Assembly: GCA_001899775.1 (NCBI GenBank)
Contig: MKWN01000040.1
Coordinates: forward strand, 1-41,757
Length of the DNA stretch: 41,757 nucleotides
Source: Thiobacillus sp. 65-29
Lineage (GTDB): Bacteria; Pseudomonadota; Gammaproteobacteria; Burkholderiales; Thiobacillaceae
Direction: 5' to 3'
In this document: piece after piece, positions 1 through 8,571 of the stretch
Numbering within the stretch: position 1 is the stretch's first letter
Layout of the letters: each line of letters begins with the position of its first letter
Notes under the pieces: generated by a model
Database searches by the model: none
What the model saw: only the letters and a program-made list of their open reading frames with translations
What the model was told of the DNA's origin: nothing
Translations under genes and position numbers: made by a program

Positions 1-380
1 TCATGGCCGACATGAAGCTGCGGCTTGCCAGCGGCTCGACGTATTACTACCCCGACGCGATGCTGGTGTGCGATCCGGACGACAATCATCCGATCTACAA
101 ACAGTCGCCCTGTCTCGTCGCAGAAGTGCTGTCCCCCGCCACGGCCAGCATTGATGTGCGCGAGAAATTGGCGGCGTATCGCGGGTTGGCGAGCCTGCGC
201 TATTACCTGCTGGTGGATTCGGAGCGGCTGTGGGTCAAGGTATATTTCCGCGATGAGCACGGCGCCTGGTTCGAACAGGAACTCGGCAGCGAGGACCGCG
301 TCGACGTGGTCTGCGGCGACGCACGGCTGACGCTGACGCTCGACGACCTCTACGAGGACACGGGGCTGCTCGTTGTCTGA
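1..380 (+). CDS. Uma2-family (DUF820) endonuclease-like protein, 5' end missing
   Basis: The reading frame is already open at the window edge and stops at 378-380. The visible 125 residues (counted from the first in-window Met) match the C-terminal two thirds of Uma2/DUF820 proteins, usually about 185-190 residues long, a restriction-endonuclease-like fold. Seen: a YYYPDAML segment (Asp18), an AEVLSPAT segment (Glu41) followed by Lys55, and a YYLLVD strand, consistent with the PD-(D/E)xK pattern. The function of the family is poorly defined, and nuclease activity is inferred from fold only. The Met at base 3 is probably internal because the N-terminal core of the fold is absent. The 3' end overlaps the next gene by 8 bp. 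Confidence 0.75.
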   Translation, partial: MADMKLRLASGSTYYYPDAMLVCDPDDNHPIYKQSPCLVAEVLSPATASIDVREKLAAYRGLASLRYYLLVDSERLWVKVYFRDEHGAWFEQELGSEDRVDVVCGDARLTLTLDDLYEDTGLLVV

Positions 381-1302
381 GACGGCCGGCAAGTGCATCG
401 TCGTCTGGATCGTCAGCGACGGCAAGCCCGGCCACGTCAACCAGTCGCTGGGGCTCGCCGAGGCGCTGGCGCGCGCCGTCCCGACCGCCATTCATACCCT
501 GCCCGCGCAACCGGCCCTGCGCGCCGGCCTTGCCTGGCTGCTGCGGCGCCCGCTCGCGCAGGGCCTGCCGGCGCCGGACCTCATCCTCGGTGCTGGACAC
601 GCCACCCACCTGACACTGCTCGCCGCGCGGCGCGCGCACGGTGGCCGCACGGTGGTGCTGATGAAGCCGAGCCTGCCGCGGCGCTGTTTCGATCTGTGCG
701 TCGTGCCGCGCCATGACGGCGCCGAAGCGGATGCGCGCACGCTGATCAGCGAAGGCGCGCTCAACCGCATCCAGCCTGCCCTCGATGCCGACCCGGCGCA
801 GGGTCTGATTCTCGTCGGTGGCCCCTCGGCGCATTTCGCGTGGGACAGCGCGGCGATCTCCGCGCAGATCGACTCACTCGTCGAGCACACGCCCGGTACG
901 CGCTGGACGCTCGCGAGCTCGCGCCGCACACCTGCTGATTTTGTGTCGTATTGGTCGGCATCGTCCGGACTCGATCTCGTGCCGCATACTGCCACCTCAG
1001 CCGACTGGCTGCCCGCGCAATTTGCGCGCTGCGGAACGGTCTGGGTCACGCCGGACAGTGCGTCGATGGTGTACGAGGCCGTCACCGCCGGCGCCGCGGT
1101 CGGCGTGTTCGATCTTCGCGCCAACGCGGGCAGTCGCGTCGCCCGTGCCGTCGAGCAGTTGGCACACGACGGGCGGGTGACACGCTTGGCAAACTGGCGC
1201 GCAACGGGCACACTGCGCCGCGCCACGCCGCCACTCGCGGAAGCGCAGCGCTGCGCCCACTGGATTCTCGAATGGCTCAGGAACAACCGACGCGAAAACT
1301 GA
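373..1302 (+). CDS. ELM1/GtrOC1-family putative glycosyltransferase-like protein
   Basis: A 309-residue protein of the mitochondrial-fission ELM1-like family (DUF1022), found in many proteobacteria and thought to have a glycosyltransferase-B-like fold. The N-terminal SDGKPGHVNQSLGLAEAL stretch (residues 15-32) is the family hallmark. PDSASMVYEAV with a following hydrophobic strand in the C-terminal half matches the second nucleotide-sugar-like half. No ATG lies near the N terminus. TTG at 373 is the best start and overlaps the preceding stop by 8 bp. The 3' end overlaps the next gene by 31 bp, so coupling with the glycan genes is likely. Activity and substrate are unknown. Confidence 0.75.
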   Translation: MSETAGKCIVVWIVSDGKPGHVNQSLGLAEALARAVPTAIHTLPAQPALRAGLAWLLRRPLAQGLPAPDLILGAGHATHLTLLAARRAHGGRTVVLMKPSLPRRCFDLCVVPRHDGAEADARTLISEGALNRIQPALDADPAQGLILVGGPSAHFAWDSAAISAQIDSLVEHTPGTRWTLASSRRTPADFVSYWSASSGLDLVPHTATSADWLPAQFARCGTVWVTPDSASMVYEAVTAGAAVGVFDLRANAGSRVARAVEQLAHDGRVTRLANWRATGTLRRATPPLAEAQRCAHWILEWLRNNRREN

Positions 1303-2411
1303 CCGTGCTGCAACTGCTGCCGGCGCTGGAATCCGGCGGGGTCGAGCGCGGCACGCTGGAAGTCGCACAGGCGCTGGTCGAGCGCGGCCACCGCGCCCTG
1401 GTGATCTCGGCCGGCGGGCGGCTGGTGACGCCGCTCACCGCCCTCGGTGCCGAACACTTCGAATGGCCGATCGGCAGGAAGTCGCTGACCACCCTGCGCC
1501 TGGTCCGCCGCCTGCGGCGATTCCTCACCGAACAGCGCGTCGACATCGTCCACGCGCGCTCACGCATTCCCGCGTGGATCGCGTATCTCGCCTGGCGACG
1601 CATGGACCCGGCGACGCGGCCGCGTTTTGTCACCACGGTGCATGGCCCCTACTCGGTAAGCCCCTACAGTGCGGTCATGACCCGCGGTGAACGGGTCATC
1701 GTCATTTCCGGAATGATTCGCGACTATGTCCTCGGCAATTACCCGAAGACCGACCCCACCAGGCTTCGCCTGATCTACCGCGGCGTGGATCCGACGGCAT
1801 TTCCTCACGGATACCGCCCGCCGCAAAAGTGGCTGGACGAGTGGTACGCGCAGCATCCCGAAACGCGGGACAAAAGGCTCCTGACCCTGCCGGCCCGAAT
1901 CACGCGCTGGAAGGGTCAGGAGGATTTCATCGAGCTGCTCTCCCGGATCAAGAACGATGTTCCCAATGCGCACGGGCTGATCGTCGGTGAAACCAAGGAC
2001 CGCAAGGACCATTTCCTCACCGAACTCAAAGCCAAGGCAGCGGCCCTCGGCATAGCCGACCGTGTGACTTTCACGGGTCACCGCAGCGATCTGCGCGAGA
2101 TCATGGCCATTTCGCGCATTGTCTATTCTCTGTCACGGGAACCCGAAGCTTTCGGCCGCACGACCGTGGAAGCCCTGAGTCTGGGTATTCCCGTGATTGG
2201 GTACAATCACGGCGGCGTGCGCGAACAGTTCGAAGCGATCCTGCCCGGTGGCGGCGTCCCCGTCGGGCAGATCCAGAATGTGGCGGCGCTCACCCTGAAA
2301 TGGATCGAAATTTCTCCTGAAATCCCTGCCGAACAACCCTTCACGCTCGAGCGCATGCTCGACCAGACCCTGGACGTCTATGACGAGCTTCATCCGATCG
2401 ATCACTCCTGA
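1272..2411 (+). CDS. Glycosyltransferase family 4 (GT-B)
   Basis: A 379-residue cytoplasmic retaining-type glycosyltransferase. The N-terminal GT4 glycine loop SGGVERG is at residues 21-27. The C-terminal donor-binding half has ARITRWKGQ (208-216), TGHRSD (268-273) and the E-x7-E motif Glu292/Glu300 in PEAFGRTTVEAL. The frame stays open far upstream, but that part lies inside the ELM1-like gene. ATG 1272 is chosen because homologues start just before the hydrophobic strand TVLQLLPALE. It overlaps the previous gene by 31 bp and the ligase-like gene by 32 bp. It probably transfers a hexose onto a lipid-linked glycan or LPS core. The sugar cannot be told from sequence. Confidence 0.87.
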   Translation: MAQEQPTRKLTVLQLLPALESGGVERGTLEVAQALVERGHRALVISAGGRLVTPLTALGAEHFEWPIGRKSLTTLRLVRRLRRFLTEQRVDIVHARSRIPAWIAYLAWRRMDPATRPRFVTTVHGPYSVSPYSAVMTRGERVIVISGMIRDYVLGNYPKTDPTRLRLIYRGVDPTAFPHGYRPPQKWLDEWYAQHPETRDKRLLTLPARITRWKGQEDFIELLSRIKNDVPNAHGLIVGETKDRKDHFLTELKAKAAALGIADRVTFTGHRSDLREIMAISRIVYSLSREPEAFGRTTVEALSLGIPVIGYNHGGVREQFEAILPGGGVPVGQIQNVAALTLKWIEISPEIPAEQPFTLERMLDQTLDVYDELHPIDHS

Positions 2412-3606
2412 AAAGGGTGCCCGATTCCTTGGGCTCATGCTGGTTGCGTGGCAGCCTTTCACGAGCGGGGCGCGCCTGCCTTCGGTGCTGCTCCTGCTGC
2501 TGGGTGCCTGGCTGCTGTTTCACAAGCGGATCGACCTCGGTGAGCGCGCCGTTCGTCGCCTTGCCATCGTTTTTCTGCTCCTCTTGGGACCCATCCTGCT
2601 TTCATTGCCTGGCTCGTTCAACCCAACCGGGACCGCGAGCGTGGCACTGGTGCTCGCTCTATTCTTCGTCACAGGGCTGGGCTTGATGCACGGACTCAGG
2701 ACAGTGGAGGATCACGCCTGGCTGCAACGCTGGCTAAGCATCGTGCTGGCGATCTGGCTCGCCGATGGCTTCATTCAGTTGCTCCTGGGGCGCGACCCGC
2801 TGGGAGTGCCGATGGGAAGCGACGGCCGCATGATGGGTCCGTTCCCCGACAACCTGCATTTCGGTTTGTTCATGACCGTGCTGATGCCGATCATGTTGTG
2901 GCGCATGGCGACGGACCGCCCTCTGGCGGCGCTCGCATTCATCGCACTGATCGGCTTCGTGGCCGGCATGAGTGGTGCAAGAGGCAACATACTCTTCTAC
3001 CTCCTGGGTGTGGCAACCCTGCTCCCGCGGTTCAGCTGGTTGTATCGTGCATTCATCATGGTGGCACTCATCGCCGGAATCGCCGCCGCCATCAGCCAAT
3101 CCGAAACCACGGCCGCGAAATTCAAGCAATTCGATACGGCCGGTGAGCCGTCACTTTTCCAGAAACTAGATCACATGTTGAGCGGACGCATGATCATCTG
3201 GGAAACCGCCGGCGAAATGCTCAAGGACAGGCCTTTGACCGGCGTCGGAACAGGCGCGTTCGCCGATGCCTACGATCATTATGCGACGCGTCCGGAAGAC
3301 CCCTTCCGCAGCGGCGGCGGCTATGAAGGGGGCGTCTATCACGCCCATCAGATGTACGTTTCGGTTGCCGCCGAGTCCGGATTGATCGGGCTCGCGGGCT
3401 TGCTCGCGGTTATAGCCCTGCTCGTCAGATGGTACTTGCTGGCCGCGCCCGAGTGTCGCCGCCTCGCCGCTCCCTACGCGGCTTCGCTCGCCGTTATCGC
3501 TTTTCCGCTTCAGTCGCAGCCGATCTTATTTCGACCATGGTGGTTTCCGGTGGTGCTTCTGCTGCTGAGCGGATTTATCATCGCCCTGCAGCCGAAGAAA
3601 ATCTGA
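2380..3606 (+). CDS. O-antigen ligase / Wzy-type polytopic membrane protein
   Basis: A 408-residue inner-membrane protein with about ten hydrophobic segments and one large periplasmic loop. The Wzy_C/WaaL-type region is visible: GRMIIWETAGEMLKDRP, then TGVGTGAFADAY, then AHQMYVSVAAESGLIGLAG. Such proteins either ligate a polysaccharide to lipid A-core (WaaL) or polymerise O-units (Wzy). Because the locus also encodes a Wzm/Wzt exporter and no Wzx flippase is visible, the ligase role is the more likely one here (inference). Starts inside the 3' end of the GT4 gene (32-bp overlap) and is followed by a methyltransferase 32 bp downstream. Confidence 0.82.
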   Translation: MTSFIRSITPEKGARFLGLMLVAWQPFTSGARLPSVLLLLLGAWLLFHKRIDLGERAVRRLAIVFLLLLGPILLSLPGSFNPTGTASVALVLALFFVTGLGLMHGLRTVEDHAWLQRWLSIVLAIWLADGFIQLLLGRDPLGVPMGSDGRMMGPFPDNLHFGLFMTVLMPIMLWRMATDRPLAALAFIALIGFVAGMSGARGNILFYLLGVATLLPRFSWLYRAFIMVALIAGIAAAISQSETTAAKFKQFDTAGEPSLFQKLDHMLSGRMIIWETAGEMLKDRPLTGVGTGAFADAYDHYATRPEDPFRSGGGYEGGVYHAHQMYVSVAAESGLIGLAGLLAVIALLVRWYLLAAPECRRLAAPYAASLAVIAFPLQSQPILFRPWWFPVVLLLLSGFIIALQPKKI

Positions 3607-3638
3607 GTTTCACGTTCATCTACCCGATCACGGATGTC

Positions 3639-4340
3639 ATGCAAAGACCGTTCAAATCCCTGAGCCGCTCCCTGCGCCAGCCATTCAATCGCCTGTACGC
3701 CCGGCACCGTCTGCGGCAATATCATTCACGCGAGCGCTCTCTCGAGGAAGTCGTGGACTGGGCCATGCACTTTGGCGGATACGGTTACATGACGGTTCAA
3801 ACGCTGCAGATCCCTTCCGAAATCACCCAACTGGCCAAGGCCGTACAGGCGATCAAACCGAAGATCATTGTCGAGATCGGTACCGCACGCGGGGGCACGC
3901 TACTCATTTGGTCTTACCTCGCCTCACAGCGGGTCATCACCTGCGATCTGAACGACATGCGCCGGCAAAAGCCCCTGTTCAGCCAGTTTTCACCACCGGG
4001 ATCACAGTGTCAGATCACCTTGCTTTCGGGCAACTCGCACGACGCGAACTTCAAGGCCAGGCTGGCGCGCGAACTGAACGGCGAAAAGGCCGATTTCATG
4101 TTCATCGATGGCGATCATACGGAATCCGGCGTGGAGGCGGACTACAACGATTACAAGGAATTCGTGCGACCCGGTGGGCTCATCGCTTTCCACGACATCG
4201 TCGAAAAGCAGCCTCTGTCGACCAACCAGGTCTTCCATTTCTGGAAACGGCTCAAGCTCGGAGCAGATGTGCAGGAGTTCGTTGCCGATCCCGACCAGTG
4301 CGGCTTCGGGATCGGTCTGGTTCGCGTGCCCGAAGCGTAG
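3639..4340 (+). CDS. CmcI/Methyltransf_24-type SAM-dependent methyltransferase
   Basis: A 233-residue class I SAM methyltransferase of the cephalosporin-hydroxylase (CmcI)/Methyltransf_24 group. SAM motif I is IVEIGTARGGT. The acidic strand FMFIDGDHTESGVEADYNDY is followed by PGGLIAFHDI, the hallmark acidic/His segment of this group, which in CmcI-type enzymes can bind a divalent metal. The frame is open further upstream, but this overlaps the ligase-like gene. ATG 3639 gives a normal family length. Last gene of the + strand set, converging with the minus-strand GT4 21 bp away. A role in O-methylating a sugar is inferred from the neighbours. Confidence 0.75.
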   Translation: MQRPFKSLSRSLRQPFNRLYARHRLRQYHSRERSLEEVVDWAMHFGGYGYMTVQTLQIPSEITQLAKAVQAIKPKIIVEIGTARGGTLLIWSYLASQRVITCDLNDMRRQKPLFSQFSPPGSQCQITLLSGNSHDANFKARLARELNGEKADFMFIDGDHTESGVEADYNDYKEFVRPGGLIAFHDIVEKQPLSTNQVFHFWKRLKLGADVQEFVADPDQCGFGIGLVRVPEA

Positions 4341-4361
4341 GCAGACGAGCGCAGAGGTGCC

Positions 4362-5423
4362 TCACGAGGCTCCGGCGGCGGCCATCGCATCGCGCAACTG
4401 TCCGGCAATGACCTCTCCGGAAAAGGCATCCCGGTAGACCTCGACTGCCCGCTGCCCGATGCGGGGATCATCGCGCAGTTGCAGCGCCAATTTTGCCACC
4501 GCCTGTGCCAGCGCACCGGGGTTACACGGATCGACCCAGAACAGGCCACGCCCCCCGTTGTCACGGCAGGCGGCAGGATAGGCCGCCGAACGTCGCGTCA
4601 CCACCGGCCGCCCACACGCAAGACTCTGGAACACCTTGTTCGGGATCACACGCCCCGCTTTTGCGCCTGCATCGAAAACGCCAAGCAGGATATCCGCCTG
4701 GTGTATTCGCGCCGGCAACTGTGCATACGGAACGGCATCCTCAAAGCGAACCGTGTCGAGACCGCGCGCCAATCGCTCGCATTCGGCACGAAGGGGTCCG
4801 TTCCCAAGCAATGTCCACCGCACCGGTGGCCCCTGATAGAGTCGTGCGGCCTGGACGATCACCTGGGGAGCCTGCAGTTCGATGAAGCTTCCATAGAAGA
4901 GCACCTCGATGGGGCTGCCGTTGCTATGGTCCGGCATCGGCGCCGGATGGAAAAGCGATTCTTCCGCACCCACGTAGACGACATGAACGCGATCTTTCGG
5001 AATACCGAATTCCGCGACGAAGTAGTCGGCATGCGCCTGCGTGTCGGCGACAAGGATATCGGCACGCTCGAACAGGGACCGCTCCCACCGATGCAGACGG
5101 CGCGCGCGTCGGCTATCTATCGGGATTTTTTTTCGCTCGAAGACCTGCTTGTCGTAGGCAGAAATGAGCGGGTCGAACAACAATGGAATACCCTGGCGCC
5201 TCGCCCAGCGGCTCGCCGCCGCAAGGTCACGCTGGCGAAAGCACGGCACCCAGACCAGCTCCGGCTTGGCAATGCGCCTCAGCCGTGCCTCGATGTCCGC
5301 TACGATGCTGGCGCGTGGATGAAAGTCGGCAACATCCCAGCCGATGCCGGGCAACAGGCTGCGCAATACGCGATTGCGCGAATAGTCGGGGTCGAAACGT
5401 CCCCACCACAGAACGCGGGGCAT
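4362..5423 (-). CDS. Glycosyltransferase family 4-like (GT-B)
   Basis: A 353-residue GT-B glycosyltransferase. The C-terminal domain shows YGSFIELQAPQVIVQAA, LLGNGP, VPYAQLPARIHQADILLGVF and GRVIPNKVFQSLACGRPVV. These are typical GT4 donor-domain elements, although the classical E-x7-E is not obvious. The N-terminal half (WWGRFDPDYSRNRVLRSLL) is the acceptor domain. ATG 5421-5423 overlaps the upstream stop by one base (TGATG). A GTG at 5424-5426 is directly before it and equally possible. Third of three overlapping minus-strand glycosyltransferase genes. Substrate unknown. Confidence 0.8.
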   Translation of the reverse strand: MPRVLWWGRFDPDYSRNRVLRSLLPGIGWDVADFHPRASIVADIEARLRRIAKPELVWVPCFRQRDLAAASRWARRQGIPLLFDPLISAYDKQVFERKKIPIDSRRARRLHRWERSLFERADILVADTQAHADYFVAEFGIPKDRVHVVYVGAEESLFHPAPMPDHSNGSPIEVLFYGSFIELQAPQVIVQAARLYQGPPVRWTLLGNGPLRAECERLARGLDTVRFEDAVPYAQLPARIHQADILLGVFDAGAKAGRVIPNKVFQSLACGRPVVTRRSAAYPAACRDNGGRGLFWVDPCNPGALAQAVAKLALQLRDDPRIGQRAVEVYRDAFSGEVIAGQLRDAMAAAGAS

Positions 5424-6211
5424 CACTTTCCCTGCCGCAGCAGACGCTGTCTCTCGCGCGTCTTGGCCAGGCGAATGAAGCGCTGGAAGGCGTACATGTG
5501 GCTCACCACGATGCCGTCGACGCCATTCACGAACTCGCGGCGCAGGAAATACTGCTTGAAGAAAGCCAGCAGCGGCACCAGCAACAGCGCCAGCAGGCCG
5601 GGATCGCGGCCACGTGACGCCATCACTTCCGCCTGCGCGCTGGAGTAGCTGTTCACCTTGTCGATATGGTGCGACAGGGAGCGGAATGAGCGATGCAGCA
5701 CCATCCCCTTGAGGTGTCCGATCGGCCCCTCGCGCACGGCGACGGAATCATGCACCCGCTCATCCTTGAAACCGGCCTTGTCCCGGCGATAGAGGCGCAC
5801 GGGGTGATGGAAGGCCGTCCACGGATGGCCGGATTGCTGGAACGGATACAGCGGCAGGATGGGCAGCGTGTAGGCGACGCAAGCGGGCTCGCCGCTTTCG
5901 AACAGGGTACGTATTTCGGTCCCCAATTCGGAAGACACTTCTTCGTCGGCGTCCAGGTTCAATAGCCATGCATTCCTGCACAAGGACTCGCCGAATACCT
6001 TTTGCGGACCATAGCCCCGCCATTCCTTGAACACCACGCGCGCGCCCAGTGATTCGCTGACCGCGACAGTCTCATCGGTGCTTCCACTGTCGATGACGAT
6101 CACTTCGTCGACCCAGTCGCGCACCGCACGAATCACGACGGGAATCCGGTCGGCTTCGTTCCTGGCGATGATGAAAACGGAAAGCGGTAGCTTCGTCATG
6201 GGGTCGGTCAT
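5423..6211 (-). CDS. Glycosyltransferase family 2, WaaE/KdtX-like
   Basis: A 262-residue GT-A enzyme. Seen: the N-terminal strand SVFIIARNEADRI, nucleotide-binding VIVIDSGSTDET, and the metal-binding acidic motif NLDADEEVS. The downstream stretch with conserved HxxR- and VHDS-type segments is like the LPS core beta-glucosyltransferases WaaE/LgtF. A C-terminal hydrophobic patch (LLALLLVPLLAFF) suggests membrane association. The start ATG follows the stop of the upstream gene with no gap (TGAATG), so translation is probably coupled. Met5 is an alternative start. Likely adds a hexose to a core oligosaccharide or lipid-linked glycan (inference). Confidence 0.83.
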   Translation of the reverse strand: MTDPMTKLPLSVFIIARNEADRIPVVIRAVRDWVDEVIVIDSGSTDETVAVSESLGARVVFKEWRGYGPQKVFGESLCRNAWLLNLDADEEVSSELGTEIRTLFESGEPACVAYTLPILPLYPFQQSGHPWTAFHHPVRLYRRDKAGFKDERVHDSVAVREGPIGHLKGMVLHRSFRSLSHHIDKVNSYSSAQAEVMASRGRDPGLLALLLVPLLAFFKQYFLRREFVNGVDGIVVSHMYAFQRFIRLAKTRERQRLLRQGK

Positions 6212-7153
6212 TCAGGGCTGCCCTCGGCATTTGTCCGGCAGCCCCCAGTGCGGGGGACAGCCGGCCAGCAGCCAGGCCAATTGGCTCAGGTAGACCATGA
6301 GCCGAATACGCACTCTGGCGATCAAGCCCAGGCTGAGAACTCCCAGCAGACAATACGATACCGTGTTGGCCAGCAGGCGGATGACCCGCCAGACCGACAG
6401 GAACAGCGCGAGGGGCCACGCCATCGTCTTCCAGTAATACAGCAGCCGCGAGCGGAACATTTCAATTTGTGCATCGCGCCTCACGGCACGGGTGCTTGCT
6501 CCCTTGAGGTGCGTGACACGAACGCGAGGGTCGAGCATCACCAGCCACCCGCGCCGCCGAAGCCGCACGCACCATTCCGTTTCCTCGAAATAGAAGAAAA
6601 AATCTTCGTCCAGCAAGCCTGCGCTTGCCGCCGCCCGCCTGAACGCCATGCAGGCTCCCACCAAAGTCTCGACCTCGACAGATTGGTCCGCATCGACGAC
6701 AACAGGCTGCCGCCGGCGAAACAGCCCAAGCTCCGACAGGACCGTCGGCGCTACGCCTGCCGAGCGCTGAGGCTGCCCCGCTTCGCCAACCAATTGACCG
6801 CCGATCAGGGCAGCGTTCGGATACGTTTCAAAATCTTGCTCAAAGCGATCGAGCGCATCGCCCGGCAGGAACGCATCGTTGTTCAGGAAAAGGATATAGT
6901 CGCCGTGCGACACGGCGACACCCTGATTGCAGGCCCGGGCGAAACCATTGTTGCAGCCATTCTCGATCAACGTGACCGAGGGAAAACCCGCCCTCACCGC
7001 CTGTACCGAGGCATCTGTGCTACCGTTGTCGACGACGACGATTTCATCGACATCACTCACGGCCTGCATCAGGGCAGCCAAGGCCTTGAGCAGCATCTGC
7101 TCACCGTTGCGATGGACGATGACAATCGAAAAACGTACTTCAGCCAAGCGCAT
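6212..7153 (-). CDS. Glycosyltransferase family 2, rhamnosyltransferase-type
   Basis: A 313-residue GT-A enzyme of the WcaA/rhamnosyltransferase-like GT2 group. Seen: FSIVIVHRNGE, DEIVVVDNGSTDASV, GFARACNQGV, and LFLNNDAF with NND in place of DxD. FFFYFEETEWCVRLRRRGW is the acceptor-side EDxDL-type motif. Hydrophobic segments near the C terminus suggest membrane anchoring. The frame extends upstream to 7207, but those residues are weakly protein-like. ATG 7153 places the start just before the first beta strand. First gene of a three-gene minus-strand set, 228 bp from the divergent GT10 gene. Confidence 0.83.
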   Translation of the reverse strand: MRLAEVRFSIVIVHRNGEQMLLKALAALMQAVSDVDEIVVVDNGSTDASVQAVRAGFPSVTLIENGCNNGFARACNQGVAVSHGDYILFLNNDAFLPGDALDRFEQDFETYPNAALIGGQLVGEAGQPQRSAGVAPTVLSELGLFRRRQPVVVDADQSVEVETLVGACMAFRRAAASAGLLDEDFFFYFEETEWCVRLRRRGWLVMLDPRVRVTHLKGASTRAVRRDAQIEMFRSRLLYYWKTMAWPLALFLSVWRVIRLLANTVSYCLLGVLSLGLIARVRIRLMVYLSQLAWLLAGCPPHWGLPDKCRGQP

Positions 7154-7236
7154 GATCCTCGCATTGATGAAAGACGGCGTCGCGCCGCCTGCACTGCTGG
7201 CCGACACCTGTTATGGGGGCACTGAAAATCAATATC

Positions 7237-7325
7237 GTCGTTCCGGCGCACACCGGAGCCCGGTCAAATCAAGCATCTGGACCCCGGCATTTGGACGGGG
7301 TGACGAATTGTTCAGTGCGTCCCTG
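7237..7325. repeat. Dispersed dyad repeat, copy 1 (about 88 bp)
   Basis: Two adjacent short hairpins: a TTCCGGCG...CGCCGGAA-like half and a CCCCGGC...GCCGGGG-like half, linked by GTCAAATCA-GCATCTGGA. An inverted copy with strong similarity lies at 16758-16845. This layout is typical of non-coding REP/MITE-like intergenic repeats in proteobacteria. It lies between two divergent genes and just upstream of the promoter at 7350. Confidence 0.75.
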
Positions 7326-7349
7326 ACCCCTGATGCATAAATCCGCCTC

Positions 7350-7357
7350 ATTATAAT
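7350..7357. promoter_or_regulatory. Palindromic -10 region (ATTATAAT), possible bidirectional promoter
   Basis: The octamer is its own reverse complement, so a perfect TATAAT can be read on both strands: 7352-7357 on plus, 7350-7355 on minus. On plus it sits about 25 bp before the ATG of the GT10 gene with a poor -35 match. On minus it would serve the three-gene glycosyltransferase set starting at 7153. The -35 boxes are weak on both sides. Confidence 0.45.
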
Positions 7358-7381
7358 GACGCGCCCACTCCGCTGCACGGT

Positions 7382-8443
7382 ATGAAAGACCAATTCCCAC
7401 TTGCACCTGCCAGGATCCGCGTGAAGGTCATGACGACCATTCCGTCAGGGGTTCTTCGCCGGCAACTGCCCGACGAAGCTCCCGAATGGGGGAATTGCCG
7501 CTTCAGCCTGGATCCTGAGGATCGAGACTACGACTGGCTGGTGGTGTATGACGACTTGCCCGCCAAGCGTGGTGAAGCACGCAAGCATCGCCAAGAGGTG
7601 TTGGCCTGCCCTGCTTCACACACACTGCTGACCACCAGCGAACCTTCGTCGATCAAGCACTTCGGCGACACCTATGTGCGCCAATTCGGCTGCGTCCTCA
7701 CCAGCCAGGAAGCATGGGCCCTGCCCCATCCAGAGCGGATTTTTTCGCAAGCGGGCCTGCACTGGTTCTACGGACTTGGTGCGCAGCACACCATTACATT
7801 CAACGATCTCGTCGCACACCCACCCCAAGACAAGACCCACGATCTGGCGATGGTCTTCTCGCCCAAGCGCATGCGCCACACCCTGCATCGTCAACGCTTC
7901 GATTTCATGCAGAAGCTGATGCAACTCATGCCCGAAATGCACGTCTATGGGCGCGGCGCGCGCCCGCTGGACGACAAGGCGGACGCGCTCGACACCTACC
8001 GCTACCACGTCGCGATCGAGAACTACATCGGTCCGCACCACTGGACCGAGAAGCTGTCGGATGCCTTCCTCGGCCTCACGTTACCGTTCTACGCGGGCTG
8101 CACGAACGCATCGGACTATTTTCCGGCAGAGAGCTTCATTCCCATCGACATCAAGGACCCGGTGGGTGCCGCACGCATCATCCGCCAGGCGATTGCGGAT
8201 GGGGAATATGAAAAACGCCTGCCTGCGATCATCGAGGCGCGCCGCCGCGTGCTGTACGAGCACAACTTTTTCGCCATCGTTTCACGCGAAATCGAAAAGC
8301 GCCATCGTTCGGTGGTGCAGGTGCCCGAACACGCGGTGATCTACTCGCGCCATGCGCTGCGCCGGAAAAGCGTGCTCCATGGTCTGCGCAACGTGTACGG
8401 GAAGGCACGCGCGCTGGCCGTTCATCTTGTACGCGGGGGGTGA
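7382..8443 (+). CDS. Glycosyltransferase family 10 (fucosyltransferase-like) protein
   Basis: A 353-residue protein whose C-terminal half matches the GT10 alpha-1,3/4-fucosyltransferase donor domain. Seen: YHVAIENYIGPHHWTEKLSD (residues 208-227), with Glu213-Asn214 and Thr222-Glu-Lys in the positions of the family FENS...TEK signature. This is followed by LTLPFYAGCTNASDYFPAESFIPID. GT10 enzymes use GDP-fucose or related donors. The donor here is not certain, and no GDP-fucose synthesis gene is visible in the window. Single gene, divergent from a GT2 set and convergent with the carbamoyltransferase. No clear Shine-Dalgarno sequence precedes ATG 7382. Confidence 0.75.
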   Translation: MKDQFPLAPARIRVKVMTTIPSGVLRRQLPDEAPEWGNCRFSLDPEDRDYDWLVVYDDLPAKRGEARKHRQEVLACPASHTLLTTSEPSSIKHFGDTYVRQFGCVLTSQEAWALPHPERIFSQAGLHWFYGLGAQHTITFNDLVAHPPQDKTHDLAMVFSPKRMRHTLHRQRFDFMQKLMQLMPEMHVYGRGARPLDDKADALDTYRYHVAIENYIGPHHWTEKLSDAFLGLTLPFYAGCTNASDYFPAESFIPIDIKDPVGAARIIRQAIADGEYEKRLPAIIEARRRVLYEHNFFAIVSREIEKRHRSVVQVPEHAVIYSRHALRRKSVLHGLRNVYGKARALAVHLVRGG

Positions 8444-8528
8444 TTCACGACGGCGCTCCAGGTGTGGATTGCCAACGCATCAAACAGTCATTGTGCAGTG
8501 AGCCCGGGACGATTGACCGCGATGCGCT

Positions 8529-8546
8529 GTCGGGCTGAAGCCCGAC
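8529..8546. repeat. GTCGGGCT/AGCCCGAC hairpin in the convergent gap
   Basis: Perfect 8-bp stem with a 2-base loop, followed by a second weaker CCGGGA/TCCCGG hairpin, in the 128-bp gap between two convergent genes (8444-8571). Similar hairpins occur at 19214-19257 and 40558-40581, so it is a dispersed repeat. Its position would let it act as a bidirectional terminator, but there is no T-tract. Nothing else is seen in the gap. Confidence 0.65.
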
Positions 8547-8571
8547 GTACCGGGAAACGGTCCGTCCCGGA

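Noticed and set aside
7154..7207. 18-residue N-terminal extension of the first minus-strand GT2 protein
   Set aside because: Precedes the first beta strand without any conserved feature; ATG 7153 gives the normal family start.
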